Positions 1 through 5,646 of a stretch of DNA of 6,288 nucleotides are shown piece by piece. Made by a program: the position numbers and the translations under genes. Under the pieces are notes generated by a model that had not been told where the DNA came from, did not search any database, and saw only the letters and a program-made list of their open reading frames with translations. Position 1 is the stretch's first letter. Each line of letters begins with the position of its first letter. The stretch is from Streptococcaceae bacterium (GTDB taxonomy: Bacteria; Bacillota; Bacilli; Lactobacillales; Streptococcaceae), in contig CADFQU010000057.1 of assembly GCA_902836505.1 (NCBI GenBank), positions 1-6,288 of the forward strand. Reading direction: 5' to 3'.

Positions 1-33
1 GAAATCTTTGAACGCATCGGTTTGGGAGACTAA
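1..33 (+). CDS. purB: 3' end of an upstream gene, probably adenylosuccinate lyase
   Basis: Only the last ten codons and the TAA stop are present, reading EIFERIGLGD. The frame is open from base 1 and is followed 14 nt after the stop by a strong terminator, as expected for a real gene end. The purB assignment rests on two weak points: the short tail resembles the C-terminus of streptococcal adenylosuccinate lyases, and purB lies beside this regulator/bgaC locus in pneumococcus as I recall it. PurB would be a cytoplasmic purine-synthesis enzyme unrelated to the sugar operon. Ten residues cannot prove identity, so this is a provisional label. Confidence 0.5.
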   Translation, partial: EIFERIGLGD

Positions 34-47
34 TTGCATCGCTTACA

Positions 48-81
48 AAAAAGACAAGCATCAGGGAATGTTTGTCTTTTT
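48..81 (+). terminator. intrinsic terminator after the upstream (purB-like) gene
   Basis: A 14-bp stem pairs 48-61 with 68-81 around the six-base loop CAGGGA, with one G-U pair. The outer stem is A-rich on the left and ends in TCTTTTT on the right, giving the U-tract for plus-strand termination. Because the left arm is a run of A, the reverse strand also ends in U residues, so it could work in both directions and stop any minus-strand read-through coming from the regulator gene. Confidence 0.85.
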
Positions 82-229
82 CTTTGCCTATATCAGGTGC
101 TCTAGACCCTGAATTTATCATAATAAATTTTGACTGATTAAACTATTTATAGGAAGTCTATCACTAATTATAGATTATTCGTTTTACATGTTTTAGGAAC
201 TATTTTTTCATGCTATAATTTGTATCATA
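82..229. other. AT-rich intergenic stretch without a gene
   Basis: No open frame with a ribosome binding site is visible on either strand. The stretch holds a weak inverted repeat, TCAGG (93-97) with CCTGA (108-112), around a TCTAGA palindrome (101-106); a short repeat TCTAT/ATAGA near 157-174; and the orphan extended -10 listed separately. In pneumococcus, as I recall, strH lies between purB and the regulator; it is absent here, so this may be the scar of a gene gain or loss. Confidence 0.55.
211..219 (+). promoter_or_regulatory. orphan extended -10 promoter motif
   Basis: TGCTATAAT is a perfect extended -10 element (TG, one base, TATAAT). No convincing -35 sits 16-18 bp upstream (191-196 is TTTTAG), but extended -10 promoters can work without one. 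Transcription would start near 226, run through the 230-256 hairpin, and continue antisense to the 3' end of the regulator gene. No plus-strand gene lies downstream, so either it makes a short RNA, or it is a relic, or it is chance in AT-rich DNA. Confidence 0.4.
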
Positions 230-256
230 AAAGTCTGAGGCTAGACCCCAGACTTT
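230..256 (-). terminator. probable terminator of the GntR regulator gene
   Basis: Read on the minus strand, the hairpin begins 6 nt after the regulator stop codon. AAAGTCTG (230-237) pairs with CAGACTTT (249-256), then one A/C mismatch, then GG with CC around the loop CTAGA (241-245). On the minus strand the right arm ends in ACTTTTATG, a short U-tract, so termination in that direction is plausible but not strong. On the plus strand no U-tract follows. Confidence 0.6.
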
Positions 257-262
257 GAATGA

Positions 263-979
263 TCAATGATCACGATCACAAGAGATAAATTTGATTTTAT
301 AGTAGTCGCCGCGTTTATAGGTTTCGCTATATTCGAGAATTTGGCCGGTCGCTTCCAATTTTGTCGTCTTCACTTGACGGACAGTTGGGAAGTTTTCATC
401 GATATTCAACACAGAAGCGATTTTGCTTGGTGTTGGGAATACAATATCATTGATTTCTTCAAAGTGTTCATCATTCATATGGATATGATAATCTTCTTTA
501 AAGCGATCATAAATCGAACTATAGTAATCTAAGCTCGGATAATTTGGGTTAATATATTGCTCTGGGACATAGGTCTGGTGGTAGATATAGGTATCTTCAC
601 CAATATGACGAGTCCGATCAATCTTATAATAGAATTGAGTAGGAGCGAGTCCCAGTTTATCCAGGATATTCAGCGCGTTGCCACGCTTAATAGAGAGAAC
701 TTTTACGGTCGCTTTTTGGATAGGGAAGGTTTCAACGTCTGAAAACTCAACCAGTTTGTGTTTTCTAGCCCGCGAAACAAAAGTTCCTTTCCCTTGTTGG
801 CGGACGATGTATCCATCGCTAGCCAAATCGTTCAAAGCACGAACAACAGTAATCGAGCTAACATTATAAATCTTAATCAGCTCGGCTTCTGTGTAAAATT
901 TATCTCCATTTTCGAATTTACCTGAGATAATTTGTTGCTTCAAATCATCTTTGATGTGTTGGTATTTTGGGATTGCCAT
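263..979 (-). CDS. bgaR: GntR-family (HutC/UTRA type) transcriptional regulator, BgaR-like
   Basis: This 238-residue protein has the HutC-subfamily layout. An N-terminal winged helix-turn-helix spans about residues 4-68, with recognition-helix sequence SSITVVRALNDL and the wing QQGKGTFV. A C-terminal UTRA ligand-binding domain spans about 90-232, including YKIDRTR and the closing LEYSETYKRGDYYKIKF. UTRA domains of this type usually sense sugar phosphates. It is cytoplasmic and most likely represses the divergent bgaC-PTS operon; the pneumococcal counterpart is called BgaR, and I transfer that name by context. I chose the ATG at 979 (MAIPKYQ) because AGAGG at 992-988 lies 8 nt upstream. The in-frame GTG at 988 would overlap that site and add only three residues. 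Effector and repressor role are inference. Confidence 0.88.
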   Translation of the reverse strand: MAIPKYQHIKDDLKQQIISGKFENGDKFYTEAELIKIYNVSSITVVRALNDLASDGYIVRQQGKGTFVSRARKHKLVEFSDVETFPIQKATVKVLSIKRGNALNILDKLGLAPTQFYYKIDRTRHIGEDTYIYHQTYVPEQYINPNYPSLDYYSSIYDRFKEDYHIHMNDEHFEEINDIVFPTPSKIASVLNIDENFPTVRQVKTTKLEATGQILEYSETYKRGDYYKIKFISCDRDH

Positions 980-1007
980 GTGCTTCACCTCTTCTTTCGA
1001 TATCCCT

Positions 1008-1026
1008 TGTTAATATTATTTTAACA
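1008..1026. promoter_or_regulatory. candidate regulator operator 1 (19-bp near-palindrome)
   Basis: TGTTAA (1008-1013) and TTAACA (1021-1026) form an exact inverted repeat around seven bases. Counting the inner bases, 8 of 9 symmetric pairs match around the centre at 1017. It lies on the regulator side of the divergent region and overlaps any promoter for that gene, which fits autoregulation by a dimeric GntR/UTRA protein. The DNA is very AT-rich, which raises the chance of accidental symmetry. Confidence 0.45.
1018..1026 (-). promoter_or_regulatory. tentative promoter of the GntR regulator gene
   Basis: On the minus strand, TGTTAAAAT (1026 down to 1018) is an extended -10-like element with TAAAAT as the hexamer. 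A start near 1011 would leave a leader of about 30 nt before the ATG at 979. No good -35 is found at standard distance; TTGAAA (1037-1032) is too close. It overlaps operator candidate 1 completely. This is the best of several weak choices in AT-rich DNA. Confidence 0.3.
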
Positions 1027-1043
1027 TATTTTTTCAAAAGTGG

Positions 1044-1072
1044 TTGACATTTTTTTATTAATATATTATATT
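1044..1072 (+). promoter_or_regulatory. sigma-A promoter of the bgaC-PTS operon
   Basis: A perfect -35 TTGACA (1044-1049) is separated by exactly 17 bp from the -10 TATATT (1067-1072), five of six matches to consensus. Transcription should start around 1078-1080, giving a 5' leader of about 30 nt before the bgaC ATG. The -10 lies inside operator candidate 2 and the start point coincides with the cre-like site, so this strong core promoter appears to be tightly controlled. Confidence 0.85.
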
Positions 1073-1077
1073 GATAA
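1055..1077. promoter_or_regulatory. candidate regulator operator 2 (23-bp near-palindrome over the bgaC -10)
   Basis: Arms TTATTAA (1055-1061) and TTGATAA (1071-1077) flank TATATTATA. Around the centre at 1066, 10 of 11 symmetric pairs match; the exception is T1059 against G1073. It covers the whole -10 hexamer, a placement that would block RNA polymerase. It shares the half-site pattern T[GA]T[TC]AA[TA]AT with operator candidate 1, whose centre is 49 bp away. The protein that binds is inferred to be the divergent GntR/UTRA regulator. Confidence 0.5.
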
Positions 1078-1092
1078 ATGAAAAGGGTTTCT
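1078..1092 (+). promoter_or_regulatory. cre-like (CcpA) site at the bgaC transcription start
   Basis: ATGAAAAGGGTTTCT fits the streptococcal/lactococcal cre pattern WTGNAANCGNWNNCW at every fixed position except the central C, which is G here. It sits at about +1, where CcpA binding would obstruct initiation. Carbon catabolite repression is expected for a sugar PTS operon, but loss of the central CG is a serious defect for a cre site. Confidence 0.4.
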
Positions 1093-1110
1093 TAGAAGGA
1101 GGTTCTCAGT

Positions 1111-2898
1111 ATGGGGGCATTTGAAATCCGTGAAGATTTTTATTTAAATGATCAACCTTTTAAGATTTTATCTGGTGCAATTCATTATTTTCGGATCGAT
1201 TGTGAGGATTGGTATCATTCCTTATATAACCTAAAAGCTCTAGGTTTTAATACTGTTGAAACCTATGTTCCATGGAATGCTCATGAGCCACAAAGAGGCC
1301 ACTTTCACTTTGAAGGGAATTTGGATCTGGAGCACTTTATCCAAGTAGCTCAAGAGTTGGATCTGTATGTGATCCTCCGTCCGTCACCGTTTATCTGTTC
1401 GGAGTGGGAATTTGGGGGCTTGCCAGCCTGGTTAATCGAAGAAGACCTTCGGATTCGCTCATCGGATCCGGCCTTTCTCAAGGAAGTGGCTCGCTATTAC
1501 GACGAGCTCTTGCCGCGTGTGGCCAATTACCAATTGGATCGTGGGGGCAATATCCTCATGATGCAGGTTGAGAACGAATATGGCTCTTATGGCGAAGATA
1601 AGGCCTACCTTCGGGCGATCAGGGATCTAATGATCGAGCGGGATATTACTTGTCCACTCTTCACCTCTGATGGACCTTGGAGGGCGACTCTTCGAGCAGG
1701 GACTTTGATTGAGGATGGACTCTTTGTAACCGGTAATTTTGGTTCGCGAGCAAATTACAATTTCTCTCAGATGAAAGAGTACTTTGCTGAGCATGACAAA
1801 AAGTGGCCACTCATGTGTATGGAATTTTGGGATGGCTGGTTCAATCGTTGGAAAGAACCCATCATCAAGCGAGATCCAGAAGAGTTGGCAGAAGCAGTCC
1901 ATGAAGTCTTACAAGAAGGCTCTATCAATCTCTACATGTTTCATGGTGGGACCAACTTTGGCTTTATGAACGGTTGCTCAGCACGAGGGACCGTGGATCT
2001 CCCACAGGTGACATCCTACGACTATGACGCTCTCTTAGATGAGCAGGGCAACCCGACTCCTAAGTACTATGCAGTCAAGCAGATGATGGCGACCTACTAT
2101 CCAGAGTATCCACAGATGGATCCGCTTGTGAAGTCGAGTTTATCTGAACGAACATTGGAGTTAACCAACAAGACTGGTTTGTTTGGCAATTTAAATGAGA
2201 TTGCTCAGGTCACAGAAAGCCTGTATCCACAGACCATGGAAGAAATCGACCATCCCTTAGGCTATCTGCTCTATGAGACAGATGTTGAAATGGATGCGGA
2301 AGAAGAGCGCTTGCGTATCATCGATGCGCGTGATCGAGTACAGGTATATGCCAATGATCAATTGATTGCCACTCAATACCAAGAAGAAATCGGTCAAGAT
2401 CTTTTTTTAAACGGAAAAAAGAAAACGATTACAAATTTAAAACTCTTGATCGAAAATATGGGACGAGTCAATTATGGACACAAACTCTTAGCGGATACGC
2501 AACGAAAAGGAATTCGAACAGGAGTTTGTATCGATCTACATTTCAAGCTTGATTGGAAACAATATGCGCTTGATTTTAGCCAGCTGGATCGCTTGGATTT
2601 TTCGAAAGAATGGCAAGAAGGTCAACCAGCTTTTTATCAATTTGCTTTTCATCTAGATCAGGTTGAGGATACCTTCCTTGATATGACTGGATTTGGAAAA
2701 GGGATCGTTCTTGTAAACGGCCACCATATCGGTCGTTTCTGGGAAGTCGGTCCAACACTCTCCCTCTACATCCCTCATGGTTTTCTCAAAGACGGGGAAA
2801 ATGAGATCCTCGTTTTTGAGACAGAGGGCACTTGGAAGGAGACATTAAAACTTGTTTCACAACCTACATTCAAAGAAGTAAAGGGGGAAAACTTATGA
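1111..2898 (+). CDS. bgaC: GH35 beta-galactosidase, beta-1,3-specific BgaC type
   Basis: This enzyme hydrolyses terminal beta-linked galactose, in this subfamily preferably Gal-beta-1,3-GlcNAc/GalNAc. The N-terminal TIM barrel (about 10-330) carries SGAIHYFR (21-28), the acid/base Glu156 in VENEYGSYG, and the nucleophile Glu238 in MCMEFWDGWF. MFHGGTNFGFMNG (276-288) is typical of the family. Beta-sandwich domains follow, with GRFWEVGPTLSLYIP near 541-555. Trp240, Trp243 and Tyr455, described for the pneumococcal enzyme as specificity residues, are all present at the same numbers, and 595 residues is the expected length. There is no signal peptide, membrane segment or LPXTG motif, so it is predicted to be cytoplasmic, although pneumococcal BgaC has been reported on the surface. 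AGAAGGAGGT (1094-1103) lies 7 nt before the ATG. Oddity: FRIDCEDW replaces the usual FRxPPxxW near the active site. First gene of the operon. Confidence 0.95.
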   Translation: MGAFEIREDFYLNDQPFKILSGAIHYFRIDCEDWYHSLYNLKALGFNTVETYVPWNAHEPQRGHFHFEGNLDLEHFIQVAQELDLYVILRPSPFICSEWEFGGLPAWLIEEDLRIRSSDPAFLKEVARYYDELLPRVANYQLDRGGNILMMQVENEYGSYGEDKAYLRAIRDLMIERDITCPLFTSDGPWRATLRAGTLIEDGLFVTGNFGSRANYNFSQMKEYFAEHDKKWPLMCMEFWDGWFNRWKEPIIKRDPEELAEAVHEVLQEGSINLYMFHGGTNFGFMNGCSARGTVDLPQVTSYDYDALLDEQGNPTPKYYAVKQMMATYYPEYPQMDPLVKSSLSERTLELTNKTGLFGNLNEIAQVTESLYPQTMEEIDHPLGYLLYETDVEMDAEEERLRIIDARDRVQVYANDQLIATQYQEEIGQDLFLNGKKKTITNLKLLIENMGRVNYGHKLLADTQRKGIRTGVCIDLHFKLDWKQYALDFSQLDRLDFSKEWQEGQPAFYQFAFHLDQVEDTFLDMTGFGKGIVLVNGHHIGRFWEVGPTLSLYIPHGFLKDGENEILVFETEGTWKETLKLVSQPTFKEVKGENL

Positions 2899-3371
2899 CT
2901 ATTGTAGGATGCCGTATCGATGGACGTTTGATCCACGGGCAGGTAGCCAATCTTTGGACTACCAAACTGAATATTTCACGTATCATGGTGATCGATGATG
3001 AAGTCGCTCAAAATGATATCGAAAAAAGTGGCTTGAAACTCGCGACACCACCTGGTGTCAAGCTCAGTATCTTGCCAGTAGCAAAGGCTGCAGAAAATAT
3101 CTTGGCTGGAAAATATGACAGCCAACGTCTCTTCATCGTAGCCCGTAAGCCAGATCGCTTCTTGCGCTTGGTAGAAGCAGGTGTGCCACTTGAAACTTTA
3201 AATGTGGGGAACATGTCTCAATCAGACGAGACTCGTCCGATTACTCGTTCGATCAACGTAGTGGATGCTGATGTGGAAGCCTTCCACAAGCTAGCTGAAA
3301 AAGGAGTTAAGCTAACTGCTCAAATGGTTCCAAATGATCCAATTGAAGACTTCTTGAAGTTGCTCAAATAG
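2895..3371 (+). CDS. gadV: PTS mannose-family EIIB component (galactosamine/disaccharide type)
   Basis: This cytoplasmic 158-residue protein takes phosphate from EIIA and passes it to the sugar as it is transported by EIIC-EIID. The phosphorylated histidine is His14 in RIDGRLIHGQVANLW, the hallmark of mannose-family EIIB. Other family features are VIDDEVAQND (32-41), the phosphate-loop region NVGNMSQSDETR (103-114) and the KGVKLTAQMVPND end. The ATG overlaps the bgaC stop as ATGA, and AAGGGGG (2881-2887) lies 7 nt upstream, so translation is probably coupled to bgaC. An upstream in-frame start at 2832 would read into bgaC and has no family match. The gadV name comes from the pneumococcal locus; the sugar specificity it implies is not proven. 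Confidence 0.93.
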   Translation: MTIVGCRIDGRLIHGQVANLWTTKLNISRIMVIDDEVAQNDIEKSGLKLATPPGVKLSILPVAKAAENILAGKYDSQRLFIVARKPDRFLRLVEAGVPLETLNVGNMSQSDETRPITRSINVVDADVEAFHKLAEKGVKLTAQMVPNDPIEDFLKLLK

Positions 3372-3410
3372 TTTATAAATAAAAAAGAAAAATTTTAGGA
3401 GGAAATTGTC

Positions 3411-4325
3411 ATGATACAATGGTGGCAAATTTTACTACTTACTTTGTACTCAGCTTATCAAATCTGTGATGAGTTGACGATTGTTTCATCAGCAGGCTCA
3501 CCAGTCTTTGCTGGTTTCATTACAGGACTTGTCATGGGGGATTTAAAGACAGGTCTCGTTATCGGAGCTTCTCTTCAATTGACAGTGCTCGGTGTTGGTA
3601 CTTTCGGTGGAGCTTCTCGTATTGACGCCACTTCTGGTGCCGTTCTTGCGACTGCCTTCTCAGTAGCACAAGGGATTGATCCAGAGCTTGCTATTGCTAC
3701 AATCGCTGTTCCGGTAGCAACTTTGTTGACATACTTTGATATTCTTGGTCGTATGACTACAACTTACTTCGCTCATCGTGTAGATGCTGCGATTGAACGC
3801 TTTGATTACAAAGGCATCGAACGCAACTATCTCCTTGGGGCGATTCCATGGGCTCTTTCTCGAGCTCTCCCAGTTTTCTTCGCACTTGCTTTTGGTGGAG
3901 CTTTCGTAGAAACTGTTGTTACAGGTCTTGCTAATGTACAATGGTTGGCAAATGGTCTGAAACTTGCAGGTCAAATGCTTCCAGGTCTTGGATTTGCGAT
4001 CTTGCTTCGTTATCTTCCTGTTCGTCGTAACCTTCACTACTTAGCACTTGGCTTTGGCTTAACAGCAATGTTGACAGTGCTTTATAGCAATGTTCAAAGT
4101 GTTGGTAATGCCGTTTCAGCAATGCTTGGAACAGATGCTTTTGCAAAACTTCCAAAAGAACAAATGGTTGCCTTCACAAACAACTTCAAATCTGTATCTA
4201 TGATCGGGGTTGCCATTATCGGTATCTTCCTTGCAGTACAACACTTCAAAAACAGTCAACGTACAGTCGTAGCTGCTCCAGTAACTGAATCAGAAAGCGG
4301 GGAAATTGAAGATGACGAATTCTAA
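3411..4325 (+). CDS. gadW: PTS mannose-family EIIC membrane component
   Basis: This 304-residue integral membrane protein forms part of the sugar translocation pathway with EIID. Hydrophobic segments lie roughly at residues 3-17, 22-43, 46-66, 74-88, 91-112, 139-173, 185-203, 208-227 and 258-277. Family motifs include the N-terminal QICDELT, SPVFAGFITGLVMGDLKTGLVIGASLQL around 30-57, and GVGTFGGASRIDATSGAVLAT around 61-81. AGGAGG (3397-3402) sits 8 nt before the ATG. A 39-nt A/T-rich gap without an obvious hairpin separates it from EIIB. The C-terminus is a hydrophilic, acidic tail (about 283-304, ending EIEDDEF) that should face the cytoplasm. Its last 14 nt overlap the next gene. The gadW name follows pneumococcal usage. 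Confidence 0.93.
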   Translation: MIQWWQILLLTLYSAYQICDELTIVSSAGSPVFAGFITGLVMGDLKTGLVIGASLQLTVLGVGTFGGASRIDATSGAVLATAFSVAQGIDPELAIATIAVPVATLLTYFDILGRMTTTYFAHRVDAAIERFDYKGIERNYLLGAIPWALSRALPVFFALAFGGAFVETVVTGLANVQWLANGLKLAGQMLPGLGFAILLRYLPVRRNLHYLALGFGLTAMLTVLYSNVQSVGNAVSAMLGTDAFAKLPKEQMVAFTNNFKSVSMIGVAIIGIFLAVQHFKNSQRTVVAAPVTESESGEIEDDEF

Positions 4326-5133
4326 GAATTACAAACTCACTAAAGAGGATTTTAATCAAATTAACAAACGTAGTCTGTTTACTTTCCAATTGGGTTGGAA
4401 CTATGAACGGATGCAGGCTTCTGGTTACCTTTATATGCTTCTTCCACAATTGCGGAAAATGTATGGAGACGGCACACCTGAACTGAAAGAAATGATGAAA
4501 TTGCATACGCAATTCTTCAATACTTCACCATTCTTCCACACCATTATCACTGGTTTTGACCTTGCTTTGGAAGAAAAAGATGGTGTCAAATCAAAAGATG
4601 CGGTCAATGGTATCAAGACAGGTCTCATGGGACCATTCGCTCCTCTTGGGGACTCAATCTTTGGATCATTGGTACCAGCGATTATGGGTTCAATCGCAGC
4701 AACTTTGGCTGTTGCAGGAAACCCAGCCGGTATCTTCTTGTGGATTGCTGTGGCAGTTGCTTATGACATTTTCCGTTGGAAACAATTGGAATTTGCCTAT
4801 AAAGAAGGGGTTAACCTCATCAACAACATGCAAAGTACCTTGACAGCTTTGATCGATGCAGCTGCCGTTCTGGGTATCTTCATGGTTGGTGCCTTGATTG
4901 CTAGCATGATTGGTGTTGAAGTTTCTTGGGCTCCACACATCGGGAAAAAAGCCATCGATATCCAAGACATGCTTAATTTGATCTTCCCACGCTTGGTACC
5001 AGCTATCATCACAGGTGTGATCTACTGGTTGCTTGGACGTAAGGGTATGAACTCTACAAAAGCTATCTTGCTCATCATCCTTGCAGCAATCGCATTCTCA
5101 GCATTTGGCCACTTCTTCTTTGGAATGGCATAA
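4312..5133 (+). CDS. gadE: PTS mannose-family EIID membrane component
   Basis: EIID is found only in the mannose PTS family and completes the translocator with EIIC. The 273-residue protein begins with a cytoplasmic region containing RSLFTFQLGWNYERMQASG (20-38) and NTSPFFHTIITGFDLALEE (70-88). Next comes the conserved GLMGPFAPLGDSIF (104-117), then hydrophobic segments near 118-150, 176-201, 224-242 and 250-272, ending at the membrane-buried C-terminus FGHFFFGMA. I chose the ATG at 4312 because GGGGA (4299-4303) lies 8 nt upstream. The in-frame TTG at 4306 is only 2 nt from that site. The start lies inside the end of EIIC (14-nt overlap, different frame), which suggests translational coupling and fixed stoichiometry. 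The gadE name follows pneumococcal usage. Confidence 0.93.
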   Translation: MTNSKNYKLTKEDFNQINKRSLFTFQLGWNYERMQASGYLYMLLPQLRKMYGDGTPELKEMMKLHTQFFNTSPFFHTIITGFDLALEEKDGVKSKDAVNGIKTGLMGPFAPLGDSIFGSLVPAIMGSIAATLAVAGNPAGIFLWIAVAVAYDIFRWKQLEFAYKEGVNLINNMQSTLTALIDAAAVLGIFMVGALIASMIGVEVSWAPHIGKKAIDIQDMLNLIFPRLVPAIITGVIYWLLGRKGMNSTKAILLIILAAIAFSAFGHFFFGMA

Positions 5134-5144
5134 TGGGGTAAGGT

Positions 5145-5549
5145 ATGGCAAAACACCTAGTATTGGTCAGTCATGGTCGCTTCTGTGAAGAGCTCAAAGC
5201 CAGCACAGAAATGATTATGGGACCACAAGACAACATTCATGCCGTGGCCCTCTTGCCAGAGGAAGGTCCTGAGGAGTTTACAGCCAAGTTTGAAGCCTGT
5301 GTTGCAGACTTTGAGGACTACATCGTCTTTGCGGATCTTTTGGGAGGCACTCCTTGTAATACAGTTAGTCGCCTGATTCTTGAAGGACGTGCGATTGACC
5401 TCTATGCAGGGATGAACTTGCCAATGGTGATTGAATTTATTAATAACAGCCTGGTCGGAGGAGAAGAAGCTTATCCAGCGCGTGCACAAGAAAGCATCGT
5501 GAAGGTTAATGATCTCTTATCCAACTTTGATGACGACGAGGATGAGTAA
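5145..5549 (+). CDS. gadF: PTS mannose-family EIIA component
   Basis: This 134-residue cytoplasmic protein accepts phosphate from HPr and passes it to EIIB. The phosphorylated residue is His10 in LVLVSHGRFCEEL. FADLLGGTPCNT (62-73) and the GMNLPM motif (89-94) complete the EIIA-Man fold. The start is 11 nt after the EIID stop with GGGG (5135-5138) about 6 nt before the ATG, so it belongs to the same transcript. The C-terminus ends in seven residues that are mostly acidic (FDDDEDE), beyond the folded core. It is a stand-alone EIIA, not fused to EIIB as in E. coli ManX. The gadF name follows the pneumococcal locus, and substrate specificity does not reside in this subunit. Confidence 0.92.
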   Translation: MAKHLVLVSHGRFCEELKASTEMIMGPQDNIHAVALLPEEGPEEFTAKFEACVADFEDYIVFADLLGGTPCNTVSRLILEGRAIDLYAGMNLPMVIEFINNSLVGGEEAYPARAQESIVKVNDLLSNFDDDEDE

Positions 5550-5584
5550 GATACGATAGCGAAAACCGCTTGAACATTCGGAAT

Positions 5585-5610
5585 GGGGCTGGGACAATTG
5601 TCTCGGCCTC
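5585..5610 (+). other. strong intercistronic RNA hairpin between EIIA and agaS
   Basis: Eleven pairs join 5585-5595 to 5600-5610 (three of them G-U) around the loop AATT, with a GC-rich base and the palindrome GACAATTGTC at the top. No U-tract follows, so it is not a standard terminator. It lies 36 nt after the EIIA stop. It could act as an mRNA-processing or 3'-end-stabilising structure, or as a partial attenuator lowering agaS relative to the PTS genes. Confidence 0.65.
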
Positions 5611-5611
5611 T

Positions 5612-5631
5612 TACCGCTTATAAGGCGGGTA
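5612..5631 (+). other. second small hairpin just upstream of the agaS ribosome binding site
   Basis: TACCGC (5612-5617) can pair with GCGGGTA (5625-5631) with one bulged G, over an A/T loop. It ends 5 nt before the agaS Shine-Dalgarno (5637-5642), so it could affect ribosome access. It is weaker than the hairpin before it, and the two together fill most of the gap. Confidence 0.4.
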
Positions 5632-5646
5632 GAAAAGAGGAGAAGC

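Noticed and set aside
266..869. Short plus-strand open frames opposite the regulator gene
   Set aside because: They lie antisense to a clear GntR/UTRA protein and show neither ribosome binding sites nor family features.
980..988. GTG start giving the regulator three more residues (MKH)
   Set aside because: The GTG overlaps the only good Shine-Dalgarno; the ATG at 979 is 8 nt from it and gives the typical MAIPKYQ start.
1111..1350. Lower GC at the start of bgaC than in the middle, suggesting a mosaic gene
   Set aside because: The impression is by eye; the protein is uniformly GH35 and AT-rich gene starts are common in streptococci.
2402..2409. T TTT TTA heptamer in frame in bgaC, resembling a -1 frameshift slippery site
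   Set aside because: No convincing downstream stimulatory structure or upstream Shine-Dalgarno-like stimulator is visible, and the full-length frame carries conserved domains well past it.
2832..2894. Upstream in-frame start that would lengthen EIIB by 21 residues
   Set aside because: It lies inside bgaC, the added residues have no EIIB character, and the ATG at 2895 has its own ribosome binding site and places His14 at the usual family position.
3660..4037. Long minus-strand open frames across the PTS genes and bgaC
   Set aside because: They are shadows of strongly supported plus-strand genes, with no ribosome binding sites and no recognisable domains.
5570..5598. TTGAAC, 17 bp, GACAAT as an internal promoter for agaS
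   Set aside because: Both hexamers match consensus at only four of six positions and the -10 lies inside the strong hairpin; too weak to list.
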